From contig LVLI01000284.1 of assembly GCA_001687465.1 (NCBI GenBank), positions 1-60,614 of the forward strand: a stretch of DNA of 60,614 nucleotides, in the 5' to 3' direction. This stretch comes from Halocafeteria seosinensis (lineage: Eukaryota; Sar; Bigyra; Bicosoecida). Numbering within the stretch: the stretch's first letter is position 1; every line of letters begins with the position of its first letter. Under the pieces are notes generated by a model. The model was not told where the DNA came from. It made no database searches and worked only from the letters and a program-made list of their open reading frames with translations. Both the position numbers and the translations under genes were made by a program. Of the stretch, positions 44,988 to 55,797 are shown one piece after another.

Positions 44988-45828
44988 TTAGGGAATCGGC
45001 TTTATCTGCAAGAGAAAAATTTCAGGCTGCATATTCCAGAAATGAAATCTAATCCCACAATCGAAATATGAAAGCATACCTTGAAATGCATTGATATCAG
45101 GGAGAAGACCAAACACTTTAGATCTTGAACAAGAAAGTACATTACTTTCAGACCCTCAGGATCTTCGGATTTCTGGACGTCTAACAAGGAGCCTATCTTC
45201 GTACACTGCATTCCATTAGAAGATCGACCATATATATATAAGGAACGTAAACTCTACTACACAAGACCCATAATGGCATTGAATACGTACAGCAAATGCA
45301 ACATGTGTGTCTCCGTCAATCACCTCAATCTCTTGTTTTCCTACATTGTCTGGCTCAGGCCACTTATTATCATCATACCTGTGCGCGAGATTCTTGTCTA
45401 ACGCACTTATCAATGCATCTGATAAAGACTTTTGCATACTTGACGATTTCGCTTTCTCGCACAATCCTTCGTATTTCATGCATGACCGCTGTGCTAACTT
45501 TACCTGTACAGCGAGAGAGAGAGAGAGAGAACATGAGAGCGTTCACCTTACCAACACGACACAAATACGTCATCCACCAGATAATCTTACATTGTTTCCG
45601 AATCATGGAATCATTTTTATAGTATGAATTATTGGCATATCGCAGTGTGCCGTCCTCTTTGAGTTCGAATTCCATGAACTCATGGCCAAATCGGCCTTTA
45701 TGTCCGACACTGCACAACCACATATCCACTCCAGTTCAGTCCAATAACACCCAGCATCACATAGATCATGAACCTTACTAGTATCTGCAGTAGAATTCAC
45801 TGTTATCTTGCTCGTGCTCCGTCGCCAT
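44988..45828 (-). CDS. MAGOH: Mago nashi homologue, exon junction complex core
   Basis: Six short exons: 45828..45779, 45709..45591, 45503..45440, 45378..45291, 45205..45080 and 45005..44988, 154 residues (human 146). Every join restores the family sequence: [103 protein letters not shown] and the terminal HFK/IKPIP. MAGOH pairs with Y14 and clamps eIF4A3 on mRNA upstream of splice junctions, acting in export, localisation and decay. The second intron has a (CT)n microsatellite as its polypyrimidine tract. The final coding exon is only 18 nt including the stop. It is divergent from PSMB2. Confidence 0.95.
45508..45532. repeat. (GA)n / (CT)n microsatellite in MAGOH intron 2
   Basis: GAGAGA repeats on the plus strand are CTCTCT on the coding strand, lying 5-30 nt before the exon 3 acceptor (CTGTACAG). 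They serve as its pyrimidine tract. Confidence 0.9.
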
Positions 45829-46162
45829 CCTCTTTTTACCTCTGTTCTACGTCCCACAAGACACAACTGGACAGGCAAAGATTTTCTCTACCTAGTCCCA
45901 TATGCACACGTCCCAAATATACCGTTTATACATGATATACGCGCACTAAAGCAGGAGGTGAATGAATCTGAAATCAACAACGGAGACGTCAAACAATACT
46001 TTCACTTGATTTTGCCATTTCGCTAGTCTCAAGGCTCCACACACGCAAACACACGAAGCAATTTCTCTTCTAGGATTGGTTCTATGATGATATAGACGAT
46101 TGATGATATAGCAAAAGGCACACAAGACGTAGAGTACAGTGGTATTTGAGATACACGACATC
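45829..46162. promoter_or_regulatory. Divergent promoter region MAGOH / PSMB2
   Basis: A spacer of 334 nt between two divergent start codons must hold both promoters. No TATA box or recognised motif could be assigned with confidence. A plus-strand ORF across 45808-46026 looks like chance. Confidence 0.4.
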
Positions 46163-47274
46163 ATGGATTCCTTGATTGCCATCACAGGGGATGGGTAAGT
46201 CACTCGCTGTATTCGCCATTACAAGTGGATGGTATGAAGGATCTGCTACAATATTTGCGGCTATATCCGTGGTGTTAGCTCTTGAGAGCCCTGAGATATA
46301 GTGATATCAAGCCTACATAGCCCACAGAGGCTAAAGTTCACACTCCTCGATGCTTTTTGTCCCCCCTGGTGTGCCCTATAGTTCGCGCCCTCGACGCTTT
46401 TTGTTGTTCCTCGGGTACTTGGTGCAAAATCGTGAGCTTCAACGCTGGAATCCACCTGCAGATTCACGCTGATGGCCGCGAACTCGTCGTCAGCGTTTTC
46501 CATTATGAATCTGAAGCACGATGAAGATAAGGTAGGTGAACCTTCCTTGCGTTTGTCTCTTGGGTGAAGGATCGTATCATACCTCAACATGTTTGGTTTG
46601 CAGATAGCTACACTTCCACCCAATATCTTAATGGGAATGGCCGGTGCTCAAGGAGACTACTCCTTCTTCAGAGACTTTATTCAAGCAAACGTTAAATATC
46701 ACACACTACGAACAGGATTAGATATGTCAACAAAGGCAGCGTCCACGTTTATCAGAGGCGAGGTATGTATGCCAGGATTGGTTCGTGGTATGTGCAACTG
46801 TTGTTCACCATACGTTTGGATTCAGATCGCCGAGAGTTTACGCCGAAATCCAGTAATGGTTCAACTTTTGGTTGGGGGCCACGATAAAGATGAAGGTGGC
46901 TCTCTATATTTTATTGATTATCTGGGAACATTACAGAAAGTGCCATACGGCGCTCAAGGGTATGCGTCCAACTTTGTTTCTTCTGTTATGGATCGTTACT
47001 ATAAGGTAAGAATTAATTGGATTGAGCAACAGATGGCTTTATCGATATTCCATTGATGCTTCGACCACATATGCAGCCGAACATGTCTCTTCAAGAGGCC
47101 AAAGATTTGATGCTCAAGTGCATCGAGCAGATTAGTCTTCGTTTTATTGTAGGTCAACCAGTGTTCAATGTTAAAGTAGTAGATGAAAATGGCATTAGGA
47201 AAGTGGATATGCCCGAAGCAAATCATGGGCCTGCATCGAAGTTGAGAGCACCTACTGATGCATTTGCCGCCTAA
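46163..47274 (+). CDS. PSMB2: 20S proteasome subunit beta type-2 (beta 4)
   Basis: Five exons: 46163..46194, 46462..46531, 46604..46762, 46826..47005 and 47077..47274, about 212 residues (human 201). The short first two exons were found by homology: MDSLIAITGDG then FTLMAANSSSAFSIMNLKHDEDK, matching the start and the VQMKDDHDK stretch of PSMB2. Later segments are GDYSFFRDFIQANVKYHTLRTG, AESLRRNPVMVQLLVGGHDKDEG, LYFIDYLGTLQKVPYGAQGY, DRYYK and VKVVDENGIRKVDMP. As in other beta-4 subunits there is no Thr1 and no propeptide, so the subunit is structural. The 267-nt first intron is the longest in this gene and contains an imperfect direct repeat (CGATGCTTTTTGT / CGACGCTTTTTGT). Confidence 0.94.
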
Positions 47275-48889
47275 CTTTGCAAGCTGGTCTATTAATAGCA
47301 CACAACAAAGGAAGCGTGCGCAGAGTCGTGCTTACACTTACTTTACTATCGCTATGCGATTCGAAACACAAATCAAGCGAAGACTAGCGATTTCATCATT
47401 GAATCTCCCACCGGTGGACACACATACGGACGAAGTCTGGTACGTTAACCACTGATGCAATGGTAACATCACACACCACGGATACGCTTAACGCATTGAT
47501 TTCCATGTACAATTGACGTTTTTGAAAGAGTTGTACTGGTACATGATACACTGTAGGCCGTGGCCGTCTACTGTAGTCTCGGTAACGGATCGATCCGATC
47601 CTTTTTGTCAGGTGTATCTTCGACTGCGCCTAATGCAGAGGAGCAATTGGAGGATGTTGCGCAAGTGGTTGCATTGAGTACCGCCCAATACAGTGTATGA
47701 GGAGAGGCCTAGCCTCGGCCAACGGGCACTTACTATTATTGAAGTTGAATACTGTACACACCAAAAGAATTTCCCGCAACTTGGCAACTATGCAAGTGTA
47801 TTATACTACCATAAAAACAATGTTTGTGACCTGTACATTACAGCGAAGAAGTGTGTGTAAACAAGATATTCTTCCGAAGCACCGGTAAAGTAGGCATCGG
47901 GCAGCTACGTCTTCCAGTAGGAGCAATATCTATACGGTATACCAAACACGTACGGTATATCCGGCAGCTAGAGCAAGGAACAGTGCTTAAAGAAAAGCGT
48001 GGTTAGCGTGGGTGATGCATCGCCAAGCTAGTGGTAGTAACCATGGTACGACCCAGATCATCGTTGGTCAAGACGCTGATGTTGATGGGGGTTCTATCCG
48101 TTGCTTCCCGTTCTCGCTTGACATCTGGTTCTGATCCTAATCAAGAGCGACTATCAGTAGACTTTCCCAAACCCAGTGAGCAACGCACATATGTAGAACA
48201 CCCTGGTGGTTCATCTCATTGTGGCACTCTTGTGTATGGATTACCTACACCTCTGGCCTAGTAAGTCAACAAGGATGGAGGCTGGTCCGCTCTGCTCATC
48301 TTCACTCCATCCGGTTCGCAGCAAACGACAACGCGATCATATCCGACTTTTTCCCGTGCTAGTTGACTCGTTGTGGCGAAGAAACGAGGCCCACAATTTG
48401 GACCCTTGTGAATGCTGCATACTACCTACGGCGATACCAAAGGACTGCTCAATGGCCACTGTTGTGAAAGATACAGTGAGAGAACGCACGATAGTAAATG
48501 ATGTGGATTCACTCCATCATGGTCGACAGATCTGCGGGAAGTTCCCTAACTTCGCGGACCACATGCTGCTACTTGGATTCCATGACTCGGCGTTCCCCAC
48601 GGAGAAATTACTGCTTGTTGTATGCAGCTTGCTCATTGCATCATTCCAGGTGCTACCTGGGAGAGGGAAGGGTCCGAAGGATAAGAGCTTGATAAATCTT
48701 TTTGTCCATTCCTCGCCAGTTCCTGGTAAGTCTCTGGAAAGGACTCTCTGTTCTTCTCTGCTGCAACGTAAGACCCACTTTCGGACACTGATCTCGCCAG
48801 TACCGAATACGGAAACGACGAGGTTGGAATATCCTCCACCATCTTACGCTTCGCGAACTACAGCACTTACTGCGTCTTTAAGCAAGTCT
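47275..48889. other. Intergenic / 5' region of GLUG gene, about 1.6 kb
   Basis: No gene was recognised in 47275-48205. From 48206 a frame in register with the GLUG protein stays open for 228 codons before the signal peptide. It has no family similarity and is probably untranslated leader or chance. A short ORF at 48031-48261 overlaps it. Confidence 0.4.
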
Positions 48890-50548
48890 ATGTTAACACC
48901 ATTGTTTTTCAGTTTCATCCTCTCAAGCAAGGCGACGGTGACGGCAACGGCAACAGACTTACGCCTCTCAATTCTGAATGGAACGGAATCCTGCTTTCAC
49001 TATAATTGGGAGCAAAACCAGTTCGAAATGAATTGTAGTGTGTTGACATGGGGTGATCAGGGTTATGCAAGCAACGACTACATTTCGTTAGGTGCGAATG
49101 AAATCTTCGATGGTGGTCGGCAGAATGGTCACGTAATAGATTTCAGTGGGATAACAGATTTCGATGGCTTGTTCAAGATAATGGACAGTGTTACCTCGTT
49201 TGAACAAGCTCCCATGATTCGGAATCTGGATGTCAGGAATGGTTCAACTGCATCCCTAGGTGGCTTCATTGTCCAACACAAGCAGAAATTCTTTATCATA
49301 GATTCATGTAGCTCATCAGGAGATATTGCTCATCGGGGTGGTGGTATATGCGGCTTTCAAAGTGGTCATGATAACGGTCAAATCCAGATATCGAATTCGT
49401 ATTCGACAGGCAGGATACTGGGCGAATGGGCAGGTGGTGTTGCAGGAAGCCAAGTAGGATACAATCATGGAATTGTCAATATCACGAACTGTTATTCCAC
49501 TGGAAATATTGATGGTTCGAATGCGGGTGGTATTTGTGGGGATGCTGCTGGCTATACGAATGGTCAAGTGTATATAACTCGTTCCTATTCCACGGGACAT
49601 ATCACTCTAAGTGCTGACCACAGTGGTGGTATAGTGGGTGATGCTGCTGGTCATACCAATGGATTCGTTTATATCGAGGAATGTTATAGTACGGGACAAA
49701 TATCTGCACAATATAGTGGAGGCATTAGTGGATCACATACAGGACACAACGAGGGTGAGGTACATATTATAGACTGTTATGCACGAGGAAATGTCAGTGG
49801 CACAGAAGCAGGGGGGATCACAGGATGGCGGACAGGGGGTGATCCAGTTAGTATGAGCTCGGGCGCTACAGGAAATGTACGCATCACAAATACATATGCA
49901 TCAGGTGCAGTCACTGGTACGGATGCTGGTGGGATTATAGGGACTATCTACGGTACCGCAACTGGTACAATCGCAGTGGAATATTCGGTTTACGATGGCA
50001 ATGGAGGGGCAGTGTCGATTGTCGGAGTGGATGATGGCGGCAATCTTGCACAGACAGGAAATTCAGATAATTTGACAGACATACAGGGAAAACTGTATCA
50101 ACAGGGGGGATGGTCCGAGGACGTGTGGACCATAGATGGACTGCCGATTCTACGCCATAACCTACCACCTTCTTCCAGCGCATCACCCACGCCAACCTCA
50201 TCCGTTACGCGTACAAGATCGGCGACGCCGTCAAGGAGCTCCACACCCTCTGTCAGTGCATCGCAGAGCCAAACGAGGACCCCATCAGCAACCGCTACTT
50301 CCATACCGACTTCGACGTTCACCGAACCGCCGAACCAAAGTGCCACCACGGTTATGCCGACGTCCGCTGGGTCAGCCTCATCTTCTAGTTCTCCGACAAT
50401 GACAGGAACTTTCTCTTCGAGCTCAACTCCACCTTCCAGCTCCATGCTCACACCTTCCAAAACAAGCAGCGCTTCGGCCACGGCAAAACTAGCTCTCAAG
50501 ATTATTGCGCTACCTGTTCAAAGACCCAAACGCATGTCAAATGGTTGA
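48890..50548 (+). CDS. GLUG-repeat secreted protein, intact, with mucin-like tail
   Basis: Start set at Met 48890, which begins the hydrophobic leader MLTPLFFSFILSS and matches the relic at 34995. The frame is open upstream to 48206, but without family similarity. About 552 residues. Order: signal peptide; DLRLSIL then CFHY; N-domain with ISLGANEIFDGG and a VTSFEQAPMIRNL strand; seven GLUG units of 28-33 residues with SYSTG, GGI-x-G and G-(H/Y)-(T/N)-N-G turns; WSEDVWTIDGLPILR, a strand shared by the family; a tail of about 130 residues almost all S, T, P and A (repeated TPS, SAT); and the basic end VQRPKRMSNG. A surface or matrix beta-helix protein carried on a glycosylated stalk is inferred. 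This is the best intact reference copy. Confidence 0.88.
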   Translation: MLTPLFFSFILSSKATVTATATDLRLSILNGTESCFHYNWEQNQFEMNCSVLTWGDQGYASNDYISLGANEIFDGGRQNGHVIDFSGITDFDGLFKIMDSVTSFEQAPMIRNLDVRNGSTASLGGFIVQHKQKFFIIDSCSSSGDIAHRGGGICGFQSGHDNGQIQISNSYSTGRILGEWAGGVAGSQVGYNHGIVNITNCYSTGNIDGSNAGGICGDAAGYTNGQVYITRSYSTGHITLSADHSGGIVGDAAGHTNGFVYIEECYSTGQISAQYSGGISGSHTGHNEGEVHIIDCYARGNVSGTEAGGITGWRTGGDPVSMSSGATGNVRITNTYASGAVTGTDAGGIIGTIYGTATGTIAVEYSVYDGNGGAVSIVGVDDGGNLAQTGNSDNLTDIQGKLYQQGGWSEDVWTIDGLPILRHNLPPSSSASPTPTSSVTRTRSATPSRSSTPSVSASQSQTRTPSATATSIPTSTFTEPPNQSATTVMPTSAGSASSSSSPTMTGTFSSSSTPPSSSMLTPSKTSSASATAKLALKIIALPVQRPKRMSNG

Positions 50549-52173
50549 GACATTAAAACATAATTGTCGTTGTTTCGTGTTGACTTTGCGGCCGACATGT
50601 CACTACCGAAAATGTTCCTTATCCCGCACTGTCTCCGTCGGACGCTACCAGACAAGGAGGCTTTTCAATCGCGAAACAAGATCAGAACAGAGAACCGTAT
50701 ATGTGTGTTTCCCAATATAGCGCTATTTTAGCAATTTACGCGATCATCAAACTAGATGCTGAATACTTACCGCTAGGTGAGGGAATGATCGTTCCCTCGT
50801 TGTAAACAGTAGCGTGTGTGTGAATACATCTGGGTATTTTAAAATGGCCGTATTGAAAGAGGAGTCAGGGCTTTCTCTGGTATGTTGAGGACTCTAAGAG
50901 GTCTGAATGCGAAACGGTTCGGGCAAATGCTCACATTATCCAAAACGATTTCCAGTCAGTGAATGTTGGCTTCACCAATCGAAGGGTACAGGGAATGAGC
51001 TGAAAGAACTATTCGAAACATTTCCTTCTATAAGAGAGGAAGATTATGAGCGGACGGTGATACTGTATCTGTTGTCAAACAAGTTTGTCGGATGCGGCTT
51101 GCTCTTTTGAGCAGCGATCTTGCAGGACTAGGATCTGTGGGGATCCAAAGCAAGGTAGAAACTGTGGCTCGTTCGCGGAGGCCGCCAGTATCACGGATCT
51201 TAATCTGCAGTCTCTGAAGATGGGTCCACGAAGTAGAGTCCTCGCTGGACTTCCTGTATTTGGCGTGAACGCCCAGCTGTAGCGGTACAACCGAACCAGG
51301 ACCAAGTGTTGCCGTCGTGGACTGGCATTCGAGCAGAAAACGCTTGAAGCGGCTGTATGACAGTACAATGTATACTCGACCCTATTCTACGAATGATATT
51401 TTATTCTCACGGATGGAGCACTCCTCCACAAAATGTCGGAGTAATCGATATGGCTCATGGGCTTCACAACCAGTGCTTCCGCTCTGCAGTCACCGGCAGT
51501 CCATGTCCGAGGTCCAAAGATAACAACGGGCTCGTAGTTAACTTAAGTCGTCGACGACTCGTCGTGACCAGCAACTTTGTGATACTATGTTGTTGAGCAG
51601 TGCTCCCTTGACTGCATGAGAACAATGTACAATAGCAAGAATAACCCGAGTGTTGGTGTTTGAATGAGTGGCATCTGCTCATTGTAATCAGTGCCATCAT
51701 AGGACATATGAACTGTATAACGCTCAAAATTTGGTTTGCTCTATCTTTCTACTATGGTTATTCACTGTGGAGTCTCCAATTCCCATGCCGCAGCGAGTAA
51801 CTTCTTCAAATCCAGGTCGGCGCCCGCCATCTACAACGAGCGACGCGCGCGAGCGCCACTTTTTTCAAATGGCCACGTCCTTCCAATGCCCCCATACACC
51901 ACACAAGATGTTTCTGTCAGGGTTGTCAGTGTTGTATGCACTTCTTCAAGGCGAACAAAATAGCCTTAACTTACTCTTGTGCTCTGCGTTGTCATCGCAC
52001 ACCGCGTATATTAATAGTTCAGTGGATCACACTTTTTGTGAATTTGAATCAGAATGGTAAGGATGTGCCCTTTGCCCTTGATTTCCCCTAGAGCACCATT
52101 TTTGTAGTTTTCTCCTCGTTCAAAAAGGACAAAAAGCCAGACTTTTTGATACATTGTCTCCCTGCTTGCGTGA
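50549..52173. other. Intergenic, about 1.6 kb
   Basis: Only short ORFs without coding character were seen. The last few hundred bases precede MCM2. Confidence 0.45.
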
Positions 52174-55100
52174 ATGCAGTCATCTCCCGACAGAAGTAAC
52201 GCCTCATCTTCTTCGGAAGGTAGAGACGCACCGAACCGGAGGAGAATCCGACGCCGTGGAGATCCCAATGAACCTCCAGCAACTCGACGAACTCGACGCG
52301 GGACGGCTGGAACCCAACAAGACGACCAAAATGCCGAAGAGGCTGCCCCTGCTACCACCAGAGGCTCTCAGGCCGCCGCAGCGGCCAGAGATGATACCGG
52401 TGATGACGCTACCAGCACGGGCACCCGCGAACGTGATGAATCACGCTTGACGAGCGAGCGCCAAAGTATCCAAGATGAGGAAGATGACGAAGGGGAAGGA
52501 GAAGAACTTATCGGCGAGGATATGTAGTACGTATTCAACTCAAAAAAACTTTTTCCCCTGTTCTTGTAGACGTATTCACTCATGGCGTTTGTCTGGTGGT
52601 GGCAATGCAGTCGTGACTATGAACGACGCGAACTGTTGGACACATACGATGAAAACCTCTTGGATGACCGCCAACAGAGACAGCTCACCATGGAAGAGCG
52701 AAAGGCCGCTGAGGCAGATATGCAAGACCGTGACCGCCGATCAGGAAAGCGACGAGTACCAATGGCCTTCGATGAAAGCTCTGAGGGTACGTCGCTGCTT
52801 TAGCACCTCCGCCGATTGCTTGGCTTGTTTACCTAGATTTGGATTGTTCTGCTTCAGGTTCTGGTTTGGGTGAAACTCGACAAGAAAGAACAAAAAGAAT
52901 GCGTCGAATGGAACAAGCTACCTTGTCTGAACTAGATATGCAACACGTACGTGTGATACAATCACTAGTTTTCCCCGGGTCAGCATCGTAACGCTTAACC
53001 ATTGTTTGAATTCCAGGATCAATACGAAGAATTCAATCTTGAGCACTTTGAAGGACCTGTCCGAGAATGGATTGCTCAGGAGCAGACTCAACAAGAAATC
53101 AAGAGAAGATTCGTAAGCTCTCGATTAAGAAAGTCGTCTACCCCCCAGTGCTTCGTCACATATCTGTTCCATTTATGGTTCTGCAGAAAGAGTTTCTGAA
53201 CACGTTCAGGGATAACTCTGGTCACTTTGTGTACTCTGCTCTGATTGACCGAATGTGCTCAGAGAACAGACAGTCTCTGGAAGTCTCATACATGCATATC
53301 TCCCAGGAGCAAGCAACACTGGCAATCTGGCTCGCCGATGTGCCAAAGCCAATGCTCAAAATTTTCGATGAAGTAGCCAAGGAGGTCGTCCTGGAAAAAT
53401 TCCCGGATTATTCTGCTATGCACGATGAAATCCATGTGCGCATTACGGATTTACCTATTGTGGATTCATTGAGAGACCTTCGCCATGTCCATCTTAATGT
53501 CTTGGTAAAGGTTGCAGGAGTAGTGACACGCCGAACTGGCGTATTCCCACAGCTCCGCGTGGCACGCTACACTTGTCTCAAGTGTGGATCCGTCAGTCAG
53601 CCTTATGTGCAGAATAACGAGACTGAGATAAAAGCAGGATCTTGTATTGTGTGTCAATCTCCTGGTCCATTTTCTTTGAACTCGGAACAGACGGTGTACA
53701 GAAACTACCAGAAAATCACGCTACAAGAATCTCCAGGAAGTGTCTCTGCCGGTCGGGTTCCTCGTTACAAAGACGTCATCCTTCTAGCTGATTTGATTGA
53801 TGCGGCTCGTCCAGGTGAAGAAATTGAAGTCACTGGTATCTTAACACATACATTTGATGCCAGCCTTAATACCAAACAAGGTTTCCCGGTATTTTCTACT
53901 GTACTGGAAGCTAATTTTGTCGAAAAGAAACAGGATGTAATGGCCAGTCATCATCTCACTCAGGAAGACATTGAGCAAATCGAAGCCCTCTCACGAGAGC
54001 CAGGTATTGGTGATCGGCTGGTAAAGTCTTTAGCACCGTCCATTTATGGCCATGAGCACATCAAGCGCGCTGTATCAATGTCGATCTTCGGTGGAGTCGA
54101 AAAGAATCTGAATAACAAGCATCGAATTCGTGGCGACATCAATGTTTTGCTCATGGGCGACCCCGGTACCGCCAAATCGCAAGTGCTGAAATACGTGGAA
54201 AAGACCGCCCCACGTGCCGTGTACACAACCGGAAAAGGTGCTTCCGCAGTAGGTCTCACAGCCGCTGTTCATCGTGATACGCTGACTGGCGAATGGACAC
54301 TCGAAGGTGGTGCTCTCGTGTTGGCTGACCGAGGCACTTGTCTAATTGATGAATTCGATAAAATGAACGATCAAGACCGAACATCGATTCACGAAGCCAT
54401 GGAGCAGCAGAGTATTTCCATCTCGAAGGCCGGTATTGTCACGACTCTCCAGGCACGTTGTGGTGTAATAGCGGCAGCAAACCCGGTGGGAGGTCGATAT
54501 GACCCGAGCAAGACATTCGCTGAGAACGTTCATTTGACGGATCCGATCCTACAACGTTTTGATGTCTTGTGTGTCCTTCAGGATCAGGTAGACCCTGTGG
54601 GCGATGAAAAGCTGGCTAATTTTGTCATCCAGTCTCATCAACGAAGCCATCCAGGTGAAGCGAATGCACGCGATGAACACAATGAACCAACAAATCGATA
54701 CGAGTTTGAAGATGGAACGGTACCTATTCCTCAGAACCTGTTGAAGAAATATATTATATACGCCCGCAACCACAGGAAACCGCAGTTCACGAATGTCAAT
54801 ATGGATAAGATTTCAAAACTGTATTGGGAACTCCGGAAAGAGAGCGAGATATCCAATGGTATCCCCATTGCTGTTCGACACATTGAGAGTATCGTCCGGA
54901 TGGCGGAAGCCAACGCTCGTATGCACTTACGTCCAATTGTGACCGAGGAGGATGTGAACATCGCCCTTCGTGTAATGCTCGAGAGCTTTATTCAAGCCCA
55001 GAAATACGCAGTTATGAGGAACTTGAGATCTCGCTTCAGTTCTTATCTGGAATACAAAAAGGACCAGAACCAGTTGCTCTTATTCAAGCTACGTGAAATC

Positions 55101-55406
55101 ACACGGGAAGCTCAAAGTGCCGCGTCGGTGTCCTTGTCTCGTCGAGCCAGAGAGATGGTAGCCGGAGATGAACAAGATGACTATGACGCTCCTGCCTTGG
55201 GTACTGTTAAAGTACGTGATGGTGTAACTTGGCGAGAAGGTAGTCAAGGTCCGCCTACTGTGACCATCAAACTCGATGCATTGCGCGAGAAGGCTAAACG
55301 CCACGGAATCACAGAAGTGTCGAGGACCTTTTTGGATAGTGAAGATTTGAAGCGAAGTGGGTACACTTATGACCGCAAACGCCAGGAATTCGTGAAAGAA
55401 TTCTAA
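52174..55406 (+). CDS. MCM2: DNA replication licensing factor MCM2
   Basis: Five exons: 52174..52523, 52611..52786, 52858..52946, 53017..53112 and 53187..55406, about 976 residues (human 904). The N-terminal 170 residues are charged and disordered (EEDDEGEGEEL, then RDYERRELLDTYDENLL), as in MCM2, which also binds histones there. The core has DRMCSENRQSLEVSY, a C4 zinc site (YTCLKCG..SCIVCQ), Walker A GDPGTAKSQVLKY, sensor/ATPase segment GASAVGLTAAVHRD, Walker B CLIDEFDKMNDQDR, the arginine finger region LQRFDVLCV, and MEQQSISISKAGIVT. It is a subunit of the MCM2-7 replicative helicase. The first-exon start and the GTAGTA donor at 52524 are the least certain points. The second acceptor is chosen over an earlier TTGTAG because it restores RDYERREL. 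Confidence 0.95.
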
Positions 55407-55797
55407 TCAGTAGTACATTCCTGATCCCAAATTGTTCTAGAACTTTACTTTTGCATGGAAGCAGTCAAGCCTTCGGTCCCACTGCCACACACTTTTTTTG
55501 AAATTAATATTCATGGACAAAACTAGAGCCATAGATCTAGCCAGATCTGCAGTAGGTGTCCGTTCGTCGTCCATCCTATCAAACTTACTTCCTCGTGGTG
55601 AATTAACTTCTTTTGCACAAAGATACCACCTCGGCAAAACTTCAAAAGTTTCCACTTCGTCCCAGCAGTCAGTCGACCATATTAGCCTTGGCTTGACATT
55701 CTCAAGTCAGTTAGACTTACTTCTTTTTGCTAGTGCATCAAGGAATGCGTGCTTGTGTGAATGTATGCATGTGAGGGGTGAGTGAATAGAACGAAGA
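55407..55797. other. Intergenic, MCM2 / PRPP synthetase-like 2
   Basis: 3' flank of MCM2 and promoter of the next gene. ORFs on both strands here have no domain character. Confidence 0.45.

Noticed and set aside
46261-46623. Minus-strand ORF over the PSMB2 first intron
   Set aside because: It spans an intron and exon of PSMB2 in antisense; no domain support.
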